64,000 bases of DNA from an unidentified bacterial endosymbiont (GTDB lineage Bacteria > Pseudomonadota > Gammaproteobacteria > Enterobacterales > Enterobacteriaceae), in the NCBI RefSeq assembly GCF_918797525.1, contig NZ_OU963893.1, forward strand, positions 4,402,001 through 4,466,000. Direction: 5' to 3'. The translations under genes were made by a program, and so were the position numbers. Shown here piece after piece: positions 48,974 through 60,875 of this stretch (within the stretch, counting starts at the first letter, position 1; each line of letters starts with the position of its first letter). The notes below the pieces were generated by a model. That model was not told the DNA's origin, made no database searches, and was given only the letters and a program-made list of their open reading frames with translations.

Positions 48974-49798
48974 GTGCAAGGCGTACCGGAACAGTTCACT
49001 GATGAAAGAGACAGCGCCCGCTTTCGCCATCTGGCGCATCTGCCCGGCCTCGAACTTTATCACGCGCATATCGCAGACTACGCCTTCGAGCCTCATACGC
49101 ACGAAGCCTTCGGTATCGGCACAATTGAAACCGGGGCTGAGCGTTTTCGCTATCGTGGAACTCAACATCTGGCGCCAGAAAAATCGGTCGTTACCATGAA
49201 CCCGGACGAGATCCACACCGGAGAATCAGCAACGAATGACGGCTGGCGCTACCGGATGGCCTATATCGAACCCCATCTGCTTGAAGAGGTGACCGGCGTG
49301 CGCCACTGGTGGTTTAGTGACGTCACCCGTTTTGATCCCTTACGTTCGCTGCAAATTGGCCAGCTAATATATGGCCTGTGGTATACGGACGATCCGCTGG
49401 CGCAAAAAGGATTATTCCTTGATTTGATTGAGACCTTCCAGCCGCTGGCACATCACGCACCGGTGATTCAGGAAGGCGCGCATCGTTTTTGGCGCGTGCG
49501 CGAGTATCTACACGACAATTTTATGCATTCACTGACGCTGGATGAGCTGGCTAATGTGGTCTCACTCAGCCCGTACCATTTTCAGCGCCAGTTCAAAGCC
49601 CATTTCCATGTCACGCCGCACCAGATGTTGATGGCTATCCGCTTGTGGCGCGCCAAAGCGTTCCTCACCCAGGGTATGCCCGCCGCCGAAGTGGCTGCCG
49701 CAACCGGGCTGACCGATCAGTCCCATTTAACCCGCGCCTTTACCCGCCGCTACGGTATCACCCCTGTGCGTTATCAAAAGCAGGTTGCTCAGCGCTAA
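48974..49798 (+). CDS. AraC-family transcriptional regulator
   Basis: 274 residues from a GTG at 48974, chosen because GAGGAG lies 7 nt upstream; an ATG at 48953 has no such site. It has an N-terminal cupin sensor domain (HTHEAFGIGTIETGAE). Two C-terminal AraC helix-turn-helices follow (LTLDELANVVSLSPYHFQRQF and AEVAAATGLTDQSHLTRAF). It sits between qorB and ytfF, which are adjacent in E. coli. By position it may control the exporter-like ytfF; the effector is unknown. Confidence 0.9.
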   Translation: MQGVPEQFTDERDSARFRHLAHLPGLELYHAHIADYAFEPHTHEAFGIGTIETGAERFRYRGTQHLAPEKSVVTMNPDEIHTGESATNDGWRYRMAYIEPHLLEEVTGVRHWWFSDVTRFDPLRSLQIGQLIYGLWYTDDPLAQKGLFLDLIETFQPLAHHAPVIQEGAHRFWRVREYLHDNFMHSLTLDELANVVSLSPYHFQRQFKAHFHVTPHQMLMAIRLWRAKAFLTQGMPAAEVAAATGLTDQSHLTRAFTRRYGITPVRYQKQVAQR

Positions 49799-49873
49799 TG
49801 CGCAATCTCATACAATACTCGCCTGTTTCACCCTCCTACACTGAGTGCAGAGTAAATCAATGTGGGTGGAAAA

Positions 49874-50839
49874 ATGATTAGCGGCATAGTCTATGCCCTG
49901 CTTGCAGGTCTGCTGTGGGGGTTGATTTTTGTCGGCCCGTTGATAGTGCCGGAGTATCCGGCGGTACTGCAATCCGCCGGGCGTTATCTCGCGCTGGGAT
50001 TGATTGCGCTGCCGCTGGCCTGGCTGGGACGCGCACGTCTTCGACAGCTCAGCCGTCAGGACTGGCTAACCGCGCTGGCGCTGACCATGATGGGTAACCT
50101 CATCTATTACGTCTGTCTGGCGAGTGCCATTCAACGCACCGGCGCGCCGGTGTCGACCATGATCATCGGTACCTTGCCGGTGGTGATCCCGGTCTTTGCA
50201 AACCTGCTTTACAGCCACCGCGATGGCAAACTGGCATGGCCGAAAATGGCACCCGCCCTGGTCTGCATCGCCGTAGGGCTGGTGTGCGTGAACATTGCCG
50301 AGCTGCGTCACGGCGTGGCGGATGTTGACCTGTGGCGTTACGGTTCTGGCGTTATGCTGGCGTGTATTTCCGTGGTGTGCTGGGCGTGGTATGCCCTGCG
50401 CAACGCGCGCTGGCTGCGGGAAAACCCGGACAAACATCCCATGATGTGGGCGACGGCGCAGGCGCTGGTCACGCTGCCAGTGTCTTTGCTGGGATACGCG
50501 GGGGCGACACTCTGGTTAAGCCATCAGCAACCGGCATTTGCGCTACCCTTTGGCCCGCGTCCCTGGGTCTTTGTCGGGCTAATGGTCGCTATCGCGGTGC
50601 TCTGCTCCTGGGTAGGCGCGCTGTGCTGGAATATTGCCAGCCAGAAATTGCCGACAGTAATTTTAGGACCGCTGATCGTATTTGAAACTCTTGCCGGGCT
50701 GCTTTACACCTTCCTGATGCGCCAGAGCGTACCGCCACTGTTAACGGCCTGTGGCATAGCGTTGCTGGTCGTGGGCGTGGTGATTGCGGTGAGGGCGAAG
50801 CCGGAAAAACCGATGGTCTTTCCGGCGTCGAAAAGTTAG
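49874..50839 (+). CDS. ytfF: EamA/DMT-family inner-membrane transporter YtfF
   Basis: 321 residues with ten membrane helices in two EamA halves. The highly conserved segment [19 protein letters not shown] and the overall match to E. coli YtfF (321 residues) support the name. The transported compound is unknown. The ATG at 49874 is preferred over the upstream GTG at 49862. The stop overlaps the chemoreceptor stop by 4 bp, tail to tail. Confidence 0.92.
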   Translation: MISGIVYALLAGLLWGLIFVGPLIVPEYPAVLQSAGRYLALGLIALPLAWLGRARLRQLSRQDWLTALALTMMGNLIYYVCLASAIQRTGAPVSTMIIGTLPVVIPVFANLLYSHRDGKLAWPKMAPALVCIAVGLVCVNIAELRHGVADVDLWRYGSGVMLACISVVCWAWYALRNARWLRENPDKHPMMWATAQALVTLPVSLLGYAGATLWLSHQQPAFALPFGPRPWVFVGLMVAIAVLCSWVGALCWNIASQKLPTVILGPLIVFETLAGLLYTFLMRQSVPPLLTACGIALLVVGVVIAVRAKPEKPMVFPASKS

Positions 50840-52485
50840 AACGTTTCCCAGTTGGCTTCAGACGCAGTCGCTACGGGCTGCGCCTTTGGGATATAGGTTT
50901 TCACCGGCGCCGCTTTCACTGCCTGGTTACGCGTAATTTTAAACACTGCCACGGCTTCGTTCAGACGAGCAGCCTGATCCTCCAGCGCGGCCGCTGCTGC
51001 GGCAGACTCTTCCACCAGCGAGGCGTTCTGCTGGGTGACGCGATCCATCTCTGCTACCGCCTGGCCAACCTGATCGATACCGCGACTTTGCTCGTCAGAG
51101 GCAGAGGCAATTTCACCCATGATGTCGGTTACTCGAGTCACCGCATTCACTATCTCGGCCATCGTCTCCCCGGCTTCGTTCACCAGTTGCGAACCCGCAC
51201 TGACGCGCTCGCCAGAATCGTCGATCAGCGCTTTAATCTCTTTTGCCGCCTGGGCACTGCGCTGGGCAAGCGTTCGGACTTCACCTGCGACCACTGCAAA
51301 GCCACGGCCTTGTTCACCGGCACGGGCAGCTTCAACCGCCGCATTCAGCGCCAGAATATTGGTCTGGAAGGCAATACCGTCGATGACGTTGGTAATTTGC
51401 GCGATTTTGCTGGAACTGGTTGCGATGTCGTCCATGGTACGCACTACGCCTTCCACCACGTTACCGCCCTTCTTCGCCGTTGAAGACGCATCAAGTGCCA
51501 GACGAGAAGCCTGACGCGCATTGTCGGCGTTTTGTTTTACCGTCGCGGTAAGCTGTTCCATGCTGGCCGCGGTCTCTTCCAGAGAAGCGGCTTGCTGCTC
51601 GGTACGGGATGAAAGATCGTTGCTGCCTGCAGAGATTTCACCCGCCCCCGTATAAATGGTATCTGCGCCTTCACGCACCACGCCCACGGTATTCGCCAGA
51701 GCGGTTTGCATCTCCTGAACGTTACGCGCCAGAATAGCCATTTCGTTTTTACCCTGCGCCTGGATAGGCTGAGTTAAATCCCCGGCGGCGATGGCGCGAA
51801 TATGGTTAATCACCTCTTCCAGCGGCAGCAACAGCACACGGCGCATCGCAACCCAGCTGGAGATAATCACCGCAATCACCAGCAGCATGACCGCAGAGAG
51901 GATCCACAGAATGCGCTTATAGTCGCTTTCATTATCTCTTATACCTTTATCGGTCAATGCGGCCTGAGCTTGACGCCACTCACGATACACTTTATGCATC
52001 GCGGTCTGTTTCTGTTCGGCATTCTGCTTGAACATCTCTTCCAGATTGCCCTGGCCCAGCAGAAGGTTCATCTGAGTCAGCGTCGCGGAGTAGATCCGGT
52101 ATTGCTCTTCAAGCTGGTTCGCCAGCTTCTCATCAAGACCCGGCGTTTCCGGCAGAGCATAGTATTTATCAAAATGCGCCTGCGCATCTGCCAGCAGTTT
52201 TTTCGCGGTGTTAACGAGCTCATTCAACTGGCCGCCATTTATCTGGCTCGCCATGCTGCTTTGCAGACGTAACATGCCGCGGTTCAGGGTTACGCGCGCC
52301 TGGTTCAGGCTAATCCATGCGTCGGTAAACTCCGCCACGTTCTGGCTGGAAAGTTGAGAAACCGTAAAGTTCTTTTTATCGTTATTGAGCGCATTTATGA
52401 AAATGCCAGCGGAAATCATTTGCATGATGCCGAGCACGAGCAGCACCGAAATGAGGAGGGTAATAACTTTTATACGTTTAAACAT
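50836..52485 (-). CDS. Tsr-like methyl-accepting chemotaxis protein
   Basis: 549 residues (E. coli Tsr 551). Membrane helix 1 lies at about 10-30. The periplasmic four-helix ligand domain (35-190) has the ARVTLNR segment, resembling the amino-acid-binding region of Tsr/Tar. Membrane helix 2 is at about 192-214, followed by HAMP, methylation helices and the invariant tip [20 protein letters not shown]. The C-terminus ends in the NWETF pentapeptide that tethers CheR and CheB, so it is a high-abundance type receptor. It occupies the position of ytfE in E. coli. Ligand uncertain. Confidence 0.94.
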   Translation of the reverse strand: MFKRIKVITLLISVLLVLGIMQMISAGIFINALNNDKKNFTVSQLSSQNVAEFTDAWISLNQARVTLNRGMLRLQSSMASQINGGQLNELVNTAKKLLADAQAHFDKYYALPETPGLDEKLANQLEEQYRIYSATLTQMNLLLGQGNLEEMFKQNAEQKQTAMHKVYREWRQAQAALTDKGIRDNESDYKRILWILSAVMLLVIAVIISSWVAMRRVLLLPLEEVINHIRAIAAGDLTQPIQAQGKNEMAILARNVQEMQTALANTVGVVREGADTIYTGAGEISAGSNDLSSRTEQQAASLEETAASMEQLTATVKQNADNARQASRLALDASSTAKKGGNVVEGVVRTMDDIATSSSKIAQITNVIDGIAFQTNILALNAAVEAARAGEQGRGFAVVAGEVRTLAQRSAQAAKEIKALIDDSGERVSAGSQLVNEAGETMAEIVNAVTRVTDIMGEIASASDEQSRGIDQVGQAVAEMDRVTQQNASLVEESAAAAAALEDQAARLNEAVAVFKITRNQAVKAAPVKTYIPKAQPVATASEANWETF

Positions 52486-52683
52486 GCGTTGCCTTTTTAT
52501 ATGCAGGTATTGTCTGACGTGTATCTATCGGCAGGCGCGGCAGGTTGTTTACTGTTTCTCCACCTTTAAAAACTTTCTAAAGCCATTTTTTAAATTCATC
52601 AGCATCTTAAATCACCTTTTTTTGTGATCGATACTGCATTTTCACCCTGAACACCTAAGTGTTCTCGCATCGCCCTGCGGATA

Positions 52684-52719
52684 AAAAAAGCCCGGTGGCG
52701 CTTGCGCTCACCGGGCCTT
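52684..52719 (-). terminator. Terminator of cycA
   Basis: On the minus strand GCCCGGTG-AGCGCAAGCGC-CACCGGGC is followed by seven T, about 20 bp past the cycA stop. It may also work on the other strand. Confidence 0.88.
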
Positions 52720-52736
52720 CTGCATTTTCACTTCTG

Positions 52737-54143
52737 TTAACGCATACCCGCCATCCGTTTTTTACCGATCAACAACCAGCCCAGCCCCAGCGCGATGAAC
52801 CACAGCGGCGTGACGATTAATGCCTGACGCGTATCTTCTTCCAGCGTCAGCAGAACCAGTACGAACACGAAGAACGCCATGCACACCCAGCACATCAGCT
52901 TGCCCAGCGGCATCTTGTAGATCGATTTTTCATGCAGATATGGACGCTGTTTGCGGTACACAAGGTACGAGCACAGGATGATGGTCCAGACACACATGAA
53001 CAGGATCGCCGAGACCGTGGTGATCATGGTGAACGCACCGATCACGCTCGGGTTAACGTAGAGCATAACCACCCCACCCAACAGACAGATACAGGAGAAG
53101 GTCAGTCCTTTCGCCGGTACTGCACGCTTAGACAGTTTGGCAAACGCCCTCGGCGCCACGCCATCCTGCGCCAGACCAAACAGCATGCGGCTGGTTGAAA
53201 ATACCCCGCTGTTTGCAGAAGAGGCGGCAGACGTCAGCACCACAAAGTTAATCAGGCTTGCTGCGGCAGGCAGACCCACCAGGACAAACAGCTCAACGAA
53301 CGGGCTCCTGGTAGGGACGACCGAGCTCCATGGTGTCACCGACATAATAATGATCAGCGCGAAGACGTAGAACATGATGATACGCAATGGAATAGAGTTA
53401 ATGGCGCGCGGCAGGGATTTCTCCGGATCTTTGGTTTCCGCCGCCGTGGTCCCCACCAGCTCAATCCCTACAAACGCAAACACGGCTATCTGGAAGCCCG
53501 CAAAGAAGCCGCTGATGCCTTTCGGGAACCAGCCCCCCTCATTCCACAGATGAGTAAACGAAGCCTGAACGCCCGTGGGCGACTGGAAGTGGGTGAGAAC
53601 CATGACCAGCCCGACCACAATAAGCCCGACAATTGCCACGATTTTGATCATCGCGAACCAGAACTCCATTTCACCAAACATTTTCACGGTGGCGAGGTTC
53701 AGGCTCAGCAGCAGCACAATGACCGCCAGCGAAGCCACCCAGTCCGACAGGCCGGGGAACCAGAACTGCGCGTACGCCGTGATGGCGACGACATCCGCCA
53801 TACCGGTCACCACCCAGCAGAACCAGTAGGTCCAGCCGGTAAAATAGCCCGCCCAGGGGCCGAGCAGGTCGGAAGCGAAATCGCTGAAAGATTTGTATTC
53901 GAGGTTCGAGAGCAGCAATTCACCCATTGCACGCATCACGAAAAAGAGCATAAAACCGATAATCATATAAACGAAAATGATCGACGGACCGGCAAGGCTG
54001 ATGGTTTTGCCTGACCCCATAAATAGCCCGGTGCCAATTGCACCGCCAATGGCGATAAGCTGAATGTGACGGTTTGTGAGATTTCGCCGCAGCGATTGTT
54101 CAGACGACGCGTCTTCAGCGACGACTTTGACCTGATCTACCAT
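52737..54143 (-). CDS. cycA: D-serine/D-alanine/glycine permease CycA
   Basis: 468 residues, APC-superfamily amino-acid:proton symporter with 12 helices. It has the N-terminal family signature NRHIQLIAIGGAIGTGLFMGSG. Length and sequence match E. coli CycA (470). It also admits D-cycloserine in E. coli. A CA-rich leader motif suggests GcvB control. Confidence 0.96.
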   Translation of the reverse strand: MVDQVKVVAEDASSEQSLRRNLTNRHIQLIAIGGAIGTGLFMGSGKTISLAGPSIIFVYMIIGFMLFFVMRAMGELLLSNLEYKSFSDFASDLLGPWAGYFTGWTYWFCWVVTGMADVVAITAYAQFWFPGLSDWVASLAVIVLLLSLNLATVKMFGEMEFWFAMIKIVAIVGLIVVGLVMVLTHFQSPTGVQASFTHLWNEGGWFPKGISGFFAGFQIAVFAFVGIELVGTTAAETKDPEKSLPRAINSIPLRIIMFYVFALIIIMSVTPWSSVVPTRSPFVELFVLVGLPAAASLINFVVLTSAASSANSGVFSTSRMLFGLAQDGVAPRAFAKLSKRAVPAKGLTFSCICLLGGVVMLYVNPSVIGAFTMITTVSAILFMCVWTIILCSYLVYRKQRPYLHEKSIYKMPLGKLMCWVCMAFFVFVLVLLTLEEDTRQALIVTPLWFIALGLGWLLIGKKRMAGMR

Positions 54144-54412
54144 GTGATGTTTTCCTGTTTATGCCTGTCTGTGTTGTTAAGGCTCTTCTGGCCTTTAAAT
54201 ACGTCATAAGATGACGGCCCCGATAAGGGCTTATCGATAGTAGGTAAGAATCGGCGGGATGAATACTATGATTTGGATATTATGTTAATAATATGTTGAA
54301 AGTGAGTGTCATATCACTCATACAGCGCGAAACAGCTCACAAAAATACACGCAATAGTTTCGTTTGCAAGATAAAATGTCGATTACGTCATAACTAAAGG
54401 TTTTAACACTAT
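54144..54412 (-). promoter_or_regulatory. cycA leader and promoter region with CA-rich GcvB-type target
   Basis: The minus strand carries AACAACACA (54170-54178) about 27-35 nt before the cycA start. That is the CA-rich kind of sequence bound by the small RNA GcvB, a known repressor of cycA in E. coli. The rest is AT-rich promoter-like sequence without a feature I can fix. Confidence 0.5.
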
Positions 54413-54440
54413 TTTCCTCTCTCCCCGCGGAGAGAGGAAA
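54413..54440 (-). terminator. Hairpin after fklB
   Basis: Perfect 12-bp stem (TTTCCTCTCTCC / GGAGAGAGGAAA, loop CCGC) starting 12 bp past the fklB stop. There is no long T run. Confidence 0.6.
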
Positions 54441-54452
54441 TGCGTCATCCGA

Positions 54453-55073
54453 TTACAGGATTTCCAGCAGCTCGACTTCAAACACCAGGGTGCTGAAGGG
54501 TGGGATGGACGCGCCTGCGCCACGCTCGCCATAGGCCAGGTTTTGCGGGATGGTCAGTTCCCATTTGGAACCGACTGGCATCAATGTCAGCGCTTCGATC
54601 CAGCCCGGAATAACGCCGTTGACCGGGAATTCAGCCGGTTCGCCGCGTGCCACTGAGCTGTCGAACACGCTACCGTCGATAAGCTTACCGGTGTAGTGTA
54701 CGCGAACGTGGTCGGTACGGGCCGGGATGGCGCCATCGCCCTGGTTGATGACGCGGAACTGCAGACCAGACTCGGTGCTATTCACGCCTTCACGCTCGCG
54801 GTTTTCGTCCAGATATTTCACACCTTCTGCCGCCATCTCTTCAAAGCGCGAACGACGTACTGTGTCTGCGCGTTCGTGGATCTCACGCAGCGCGCGGTGT
54901 ACTACATCAACCGGAACAGCCGGTTGCTTGCCTTCCAGCGCGTCAGCGATACCCGCCACCAGCGCTTCCGGTAACAGACCTTCCAGGCCGGATTCGCTAA
55001 GCTGCTGTCCTACCTGCAAGCCGATGCCGTAGCTTGCCTGCGCTTCGATAGTGTCAAAAGTCGGGGTGGTCAT
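54453..55073 (-). CDS. fklB: FKBP-type peptidyl-prolyl isomerase FklB (22 kDa)
   Basis: 206 residues from the ATG at 55073, the E. coli length. The N-terminal helical dimerisation domain (1-90) is followed by an FKBP domain (about 110-206) with [18 protein letters not shown] and [14 protein letters not shown]. It accelerates proline isomerisation in protein folding. No signal peptide; cytoplasmic. Confidence 0.96.
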   Translation of the reverse strand: MTTPTFDTIEAQASYGIGLQVGQQLSESGLEGLLPEALVAGIADALEGKQPAVPVDVVHRALREIHERADTVRRSRFEEMAAEGVKYLDENREREGVNSTESGLQFRVINQGDGAIPARTDHVRVHYTGKLIDGSVFDSSVARGEPAEFPVNGVIPGWIEALTLMPVGSKWELTIPQNLAYGERGAGASIPPFSTLVFEVELLEIL

Positions 55074-55304
55074 GGGTTTTCCTTCCATCACATTAAAGTA
55101 GCGGGCAGCATATCAGCCATGCCCTTATGGGTAAAACTTTGTCTTAAGTAAAGGTGACAAACAGCGACGAAACAGAAACAATAGAGCCAGTCAGGATTTT
55201 CCCAATTATGTGTCACGAAAGCAGGCTTTGTTACGCCCATCAGGCAGTTAGCAAACTACACTTCTCAGGACAGGATAAAAAAGACGCGGAGCAGGAGGAA
55301 AGCC

Positions 55305-55919
55305 ATGCCCGGGCGATTTGAACTGAAACCTACCCTGGCGAAAATCTGGCAGGCGCCGGACAATTTTCGCATCATGGACCCGCTGCCTTCTCTGCACCGC
55401 AGAGGCATTATTATTGGCGCGCTGCTAATGATCGTTGGCTTCCTGCTTCCTTCTGGCGGCGATGATGCCGACACGGCACCGGCCACCCGCGATGCACAGC
55501 TGGATATCCGGTCGCAAACGCAGCCTGATTCACAGCCGATGCAAACTCAACTGGTCACCCCCTCTAACGATCCGGGTCAAGTCGCCCCGGTTGAACCTGA
55601 GCCTGTCCAGGAAGATCAGCCCCAGGATCAGCTTCAACAGCCCACCGGTATCGAGCAGCAATGGCGCTCTTACCGCGTAGAGCCCGGAAAAACCCTTGCA
55701 CAGCTCTTTCGCGACCACAGTCTGCCAGCGACCGATGTCTATGCCATGGCGCAGGTTGAAGGTGCGGGCAAACCGCTCAGTAACCTGCAGAATGGTCAGA
55801 TGGTGCAGATCCGTCAGAACGCCAGCGGCGTAGTCACCGGGCTGACGATTGATACCAGCAATGGCCAGCAGGTGCTGTTTACCCGCCAGCCTGACGGCAG
55901 TTTTATCAGAGCACGTTAA
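55305..55919 (+). CDS. ytfB: Cell-division-associated protein YtfB (OapA family)
   Basis: 204 residues (E. coli 212). The order is: cytoplasmic N-terminus MPGRFELKP, one membrane helix (about 34-50, GIIIGALLMIVGFLLP), a Gln/Pro-rich linker (55-115) shorter than in E. coli, and a C-terminal OapA/LysM-like domain. That domain (SYRVEPGKTLAQLFRD to the end) binds peptidoglycan glycans. It localises to the septum in E. coli. Divergent from fklB. Confidence 0.94.
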   Translation: MPGRFELKPTLAKIWQAPDNFRIMDPLPSLHRRGIIIGALLMIVGFLLPSGGDDADTAPATRDAQLDIRSQTQPDSQPMQTQLVTPSNDPGQVAPVEPEPVQEDQPQDQLQQPTGIEQQWRSYRVEPGKTLAQLFRDHSLPATDVYAMAQVEGAGKPLSNLQNGQMVQIRQNASGVVTGLTIDTSNGQQVLFTRQPDGSFIRAR

Positions 55920-55926
55920 GCTGCAG

Positions 55927-55953
55927 GCCGGGCCAGCGTCACTGCTGCCCGGC
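55927..55953. terminator. Hairpin between ytfB and the DMT transporter
   Basis: GCCGGGC ... GCCCGGC with an inner AGC/GCT extension and one bulge, between convergent genes. It probably ends transcription from both sides. Confidence 0.6.
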
Positions 55954-55955
55954 AA

Positions 55956-56891
55956 TTAACCTTTGACGCTCCGCTTATTCACCCACCAGATCCCCGAACA
56001 GACCAGCACCAGCGCAATCGCATACTTGATATCCAGAATGTTTTCGCCAAGGAAAATGGCGGAGAGCACGGTGCCCGCCACCGGCACCACGAAGTTGAAC
56101 GGGGCAATCATGCTGACGCGGTTCACTTTCAGCAGCATGCTCCAGAGCGCGAAAGCGACCGATGAAAGCAGCGTCAGATACCCCAATACGGCGACCGCCG
56201 TCGCGCTGTGCACTTCCAGCGTGCCGCCTGTTAGATATCCTCCCACCACCAGTACCAGGCCGCCGATAGCCAGTTGCCAGCCGGTCATCACCGTCGGATC
56301 TACCGTCTGGGAGATACGTTTGCCGTAAAGCGTAGCGGTGGAAAGGATAAAGGCGGCGAGCACCACAAACCCGTCGCCGTACCAAACAAAGCTGAACTCG
56401 CTTAACCCGCTGTGAAAATTCACCAGCATCACCCCGGCAAACCCCAGGATACAGCCAAGGGTTTTGTTGTAGCTGAGCTTGTCGTTGTGGTAGATAAAGT
56501 GCGCCAGCAGTACGCTGAAGAAGGTCCCGGTGGCATTCATGATCGAGCCGTTCACGCCGGTGGTGTAAGCCAGGCCGATATAAAAGAACGTGTATTGAAT
56601 CGACGTTTGCGTCAGCCCCAGAATCGTCAGTTGACCAAACTGTGCGGGCGTTAGCCTCGCAATCGGCTTGCGCTGCGCTAATGCAAACAACAGGAGCAGT
56701 GCGCCGGCAAACAGAAAACGGTATCCGGCAAACACCACTTTCGACGGGATATCATCGGTCGCGATCTGAAAGAGTTCATAGCCGCTTTTAATGGCCGGGT
56801 AGGAACTCCCCCAAAGCAAACAGCAGAGCGTGGCGCAGGCATAGGCTACATTTCGACGGGCAAAGACAGGCGTAGGCAGTGCAGTATCCAT
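55956..56891 (-). CDS. DMT-family (EamA) transporter
   Basis: 311 residues from the ATG at 56891 (a GAG-type ribosome site; the ATG at 56903 has none). Ten helices form two EamA repeats; WGSSYPAIKSGYELFQIA starts the first. The substrate cannot be told; relatives export amino acids or metabolites. It is separate from ytfF in sequence. It lies between ytfB and rplI. Confidence 0.88.
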   Translation of the reverse strand: MDTALPTPVFARRNVAYACATLCCLLWGSSYPAIKSGYELFQIATDDIPSKVVFAGYRFLFAGALLLLFALAQRKPIARLTPAQFGQLTILGLTQTSIQYTFFYIGLAYTTGVNGSIMNATGTFFSVLLAHFIYHNDKLSYNKTLGCILGFAGVMLVNFHSGLSEFSFVWYGDGFVVLAAFILSTATLYGKRISQTVDPTVMTGWQLAIGGLVLVVGGYLTGGTLEVHSATAVAVLGYLTLLSSVAFALWSMLLKVNRVSMIAPFNFVVPVAGTVLSAIFLGENILDIKYAIALVLVCSGIWWVNKRSVKG

Positions 56892-56988
56892 GACAAATCT
56901 CATAAATAAAATTGCGTTTCAATTTATTATTAGAGAATGCGCCCGGAATAGCGACCCGACAACAACAAAAGACTATTTTGCCGGGCAT

Positions 56989-57018
56989 AAAACGCAAAAC
57001 GCCGGCACAAGGCCGGCG
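56989..57018 (-). terminator. Terminator of the rpsF-rplI operon
   Basis: On the minus strand CGCCGGC-cttgt-GCCGGCG is followed by TTTTGCGTTTT, about 25 bp past the rplI stop. Confidence 0.82.
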
Positions 57019-57042
57019 CGTTGACGCGAGCAGAGTAAAAAA

Positions 57043-57504
<462 letters not shown>

Positions 57505-57531
57505 TTAAAGTCGTTAATAGACGGCGGCCGA

Positions 57532-58078
<547 letters not shown>

Positions 58079-58084
58079 CAGAAA

Positions 58085-58498
<414 letters not shown>

Positions 58499-58519
58499 TT
58501 ATTCAGCCTCCTGTCTGGG

Positions 58520-58565
58520 TCAGCCGAGGCCCGGGGAGGCAAGGAACGTGTTAAAGGTCGGCTGA
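58520..58565 (-). promoter_or_regulatory. S6:S18-binding leader hairpin of rpsF
   Basis: Perfect 8-bp stem TCAGCCGA / TCGGCTGA closing a 30-nt loop, 40-85 nt upstream of rpsF. The S6:S18 leader of enterobacteria is a hairpin presenting a CCG element for autogenous repression. CCG occurs both in the stem and in the loop here, so which one is used is open. The remaining gap to yjfY shows no gene. Confidence 0.6.
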
Positions 58566-58823
58566 AAAATTGACGCGTCATAATACTTGCGCGCCCCGGG
58601 AAACTCAAGCTGATTGCGCAAATAATTCGCACACCGCGCGAAGCGGGGCTAAGTAAGTGATTTACCCTCACTCCCGGCATGAAGCGTCGTTTTTTTTGAA
58701 CAACTGCATCAGAAATGGTCATCAATGCCCGTCAGATAAACGATTAAACTTTAATCAGAGAACTTACAGGACCAAAGGAGAAGCGTTAACCGTCACACAG
58801 CATGCAGTCGTGGAGCGTATATC

Positions 58824-59099
58824 ATGAAAAAAATCGCAATCGCCGTAATAGCTGCGCTTTTGCTTAGTGCAAACGCGATAGCAGCCATCAAGATAGACGG
58901 CCGGCAGGCCAGAAACATGGATGATGTACAAAGCTTAGGCGTAATCTACATCAATCATAATTTCGCCACCGAGAGTGAGGCAGATCAGGCACTTAATGAA
59001 GAAACCGATGCGAAGGGCGCAAAATACTATCACGTGATACTGATGCGTGAGCCTGGCAGCAACGGAAATATGCACGTCAGTGCAGATATTTACCGATAA
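58824..59099 (+). CDS. yjfY: YjfY, small periplasmic DUF1471/YhcN-type protein
   Basis: 91 residues with a signal peptide (MKKIAIAVIAALLLSANAIA) and one DUF1471 domain. Such proteins are linked to stress and biofilm; the specific function of YjfY is unknown. Position upstream of rpsF and beside ula is as in E. coli. The following 227 bp to ulaF hold no gene I can see. Confidence 0.93.
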   Translation: MKKIAIAVIAALLLSANAIAAIKIDGRQARNMDDVQSLGVIYINHNFATESEADQALNEETDAKGAKYYHVILMREPGSNGNMHVSADIYR

Positions 59100-59326
59100 C
59101 GCTTTAATGCCAGCACCAGGAATGCCAACGAAGAGAATATTGCCATAGTTTGCCTTGCCCCCTGCCCGTGGCGGCCTCAGTCCGTAACAGTTTGAAAACC
59201 AGACCTTCGCTTAGTGCTGTGTCCACATTACGTGGTTAGGATCAGTTTAAGCAGGACGAAAGAGTGTTATGAATGACTCTGAAATACCAGCAGTATCACC
59301 TGTTTTCGGTATTCCAGAGCAGTTGA

Positions 59327-60013
59327 TCATTTCTGCCCGTAATAGGCATTCGGGCCATGCTTGCGCATGAAATGCTTGTTCATCAGGTAATCATCAATCC
59401 CGTGGAGATGCGGGTTAATTCCGCGGGCAATCCACGCCATTCGCGCCACCTCTTCCATGACTACCGCGTTATGTACGGCGTCGTGAGCGTCTTTTCCCCA
59501 AGCGAACGGACCGTGCTGATACACCACGATACCTGGCGTATGCAACGGCTCACGCTCGCCCAGCGTGTCGATTATCACCTTACCGGTGTTGAGTTCGTAT
59601 TCGCCCTCCACTTCCGCCTGGGTGTGCGCACGCGTGCAGGGAATATTACCAAAGAAGTAATCCGCATGCGTGGTGCCCAGTGCCGGGATCGCCAGCCCCG
59701 CCTGTGCCCAGGCGGTGGCATGCGTCGAGTGGGTATGCACCACGCCGCCCAGAGAAGGATAACGCCGGTACAGCGCCAGATGCGTGGCGGTATCGGAAGA
59801 GGGCCGCCATTTGCCGTCCACGACGTTTCCTTCAAGATCGACCGTCACCATATCGTCAACGGTCATGGTGTCATACGCCACGCCGCTGGGCTTAATTACC
59901 ACGAATCCCTGTTTACGATCGATAGCGCTGACGTTGCCCCAGGTGAAGGTCACCAGACCGTAACGCGGCAGATCCAGGTTGGCGTCGAAGACCTGCCGTT
60001 TGAGCTCAAGCAT
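59327..60013 (-). CDS. ulaF: L-ribulose-5-phosphate 4-epimerase UlaF
   Basis: Last step of L-ascorbate breakdown: L-ribulose-5-P to D-xylulose-5-P. The ATG at 60013 gives 228 residues, the E. coli length. Class II aldolase/epimerase fold with the zinc-binding [10 protein letters not shown] motif. It overlaps the ulaE end by 8 bp. Confidence 0.97.
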   Translation of the reverse strand: MLELKRQVFDANLDLPRYGLVTFTWGNVSAIDRKQGFVVIKPSGVAYDTMTVDDMVTVDLEGNVVDGKWRPSSDTATHLALYRRYPSLGGVVHTHSTHATAWAQAGLAIPALGTTHADYFFGNIPCTRAHTQAEVEGEYELNTGKVIIDTLGEREPLHTPGIVVYQHGPFAWGKDAHDAVHNAVVMEEVARMAWIARGINPHLHGIDDYLMNKHFMRKHGPNAYYGQK

Positions 60014-60866
60014 GTTCAGCCTCCAGCAGCCCTGCCCGCGCCATACGCTCGCGCACCCAATCCCGCGCTTTTGCCACTTCGCCAGCCGGATCATCTGACG
60101 TTTCGCTCCACATCTCAATCAGATACGGCCCGCAATAACCGGTCTGTTTAAGCGTCTGGAAGCAGCGTTCAAACTCCACCACTCCGGTACCGAACGGCAC
60201 ATTCTTGAACACGCCCGGGCGCGTATCTTTGACATGTACCGCCACGATATGGCCGACACCCGCCTGCAACTCCATTTGTACGTCATTATCCCAGGCCGAC
60301 AAATTACCGATATCGGGATAGAGCTGGAACCACGGGTTATTCAGGTAGTGCGCATAGCCCAGCGCCTTGCTGATAGAGTTCATTAACGGGTAATCCATGA
60401 TCTCCATCGCCAGCGTCACCTGCGCGCGGCTTGCCATCTCAACGCTCTCCTTCAGGCCGTCGCGAAAGCGTCGGCGAGTTTCATCGTTGGCTTCCTGGTA
60501 ATAAACGTCATAACCCGCCAGCTGAATTACGCGGATGCCCACGTCCTGCGCAAAGCGTATGGCTTTGCGCATAATCTCCAGCCCCTGCGCACGCACGCTA
60601 TCATCCTCGCTACCGAGCGGAAAGCGACGGTGAGCACTCAGGCACATAGAAGGTACACGCACGCCCGTATCAGCGACCGCACTTACCAGTGCCAGGCGCT
60701 GTTCACGGCTCCAGTTGAGTCTGGAGAGGCGTTCGTCCGTCTCATCTACTGACATTTCGACAAAATCGAAACCCAACTGCTTCGCCAGCTGTAACCGCTC
60801 CAGCCAGCACTCCCCAGCAGGAAGTGCCTTTTCATAGATACCAAGCGGAACCTGTTTAGACAGCAT
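60006..60866 (-). CDS. ulaE: L-xylulose-5-phosphate 3-epimerase UlaE
   Basis: Converts L-xylulose-5-P to L-ribulose-5-P. 286 residues (E. coli 284), TIM-barrel AP-endonuclease-2 family, with [11 protein letters not shown] and [12 protein letters not shown] lining the metal site. Lies between ulaD and ulaF in the ascorbate operon. Confidence 0.97.
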   Translation of the reverse strand: MLSKQVPLGIYEKALPAGECWLERLQLAKQLGFDFVEMSVDETDERLSRLNWSREQRLALVSAVADTGVRVPSMCLSAHRRFPLGSEDDSVRAQGLEIMRKAIRFAQDVGIRVIQLAGYDVYYQEANDETRRRFRDGLKESVEMASRAQVTLAMEIMDYPLMNSISKALGYAHYLNNPWFQLYPDIGNLSAWDNDVQMELQAGVGHIVAVHVKDTRPGVFKNVPFGTGVVEFERCFQTLKQTGYCGPYLIEMWSETSDDPAGEVAKARDWVRERMARAGLLEAEHA

Positions 60867-60875
60867 ACCCGCTCC

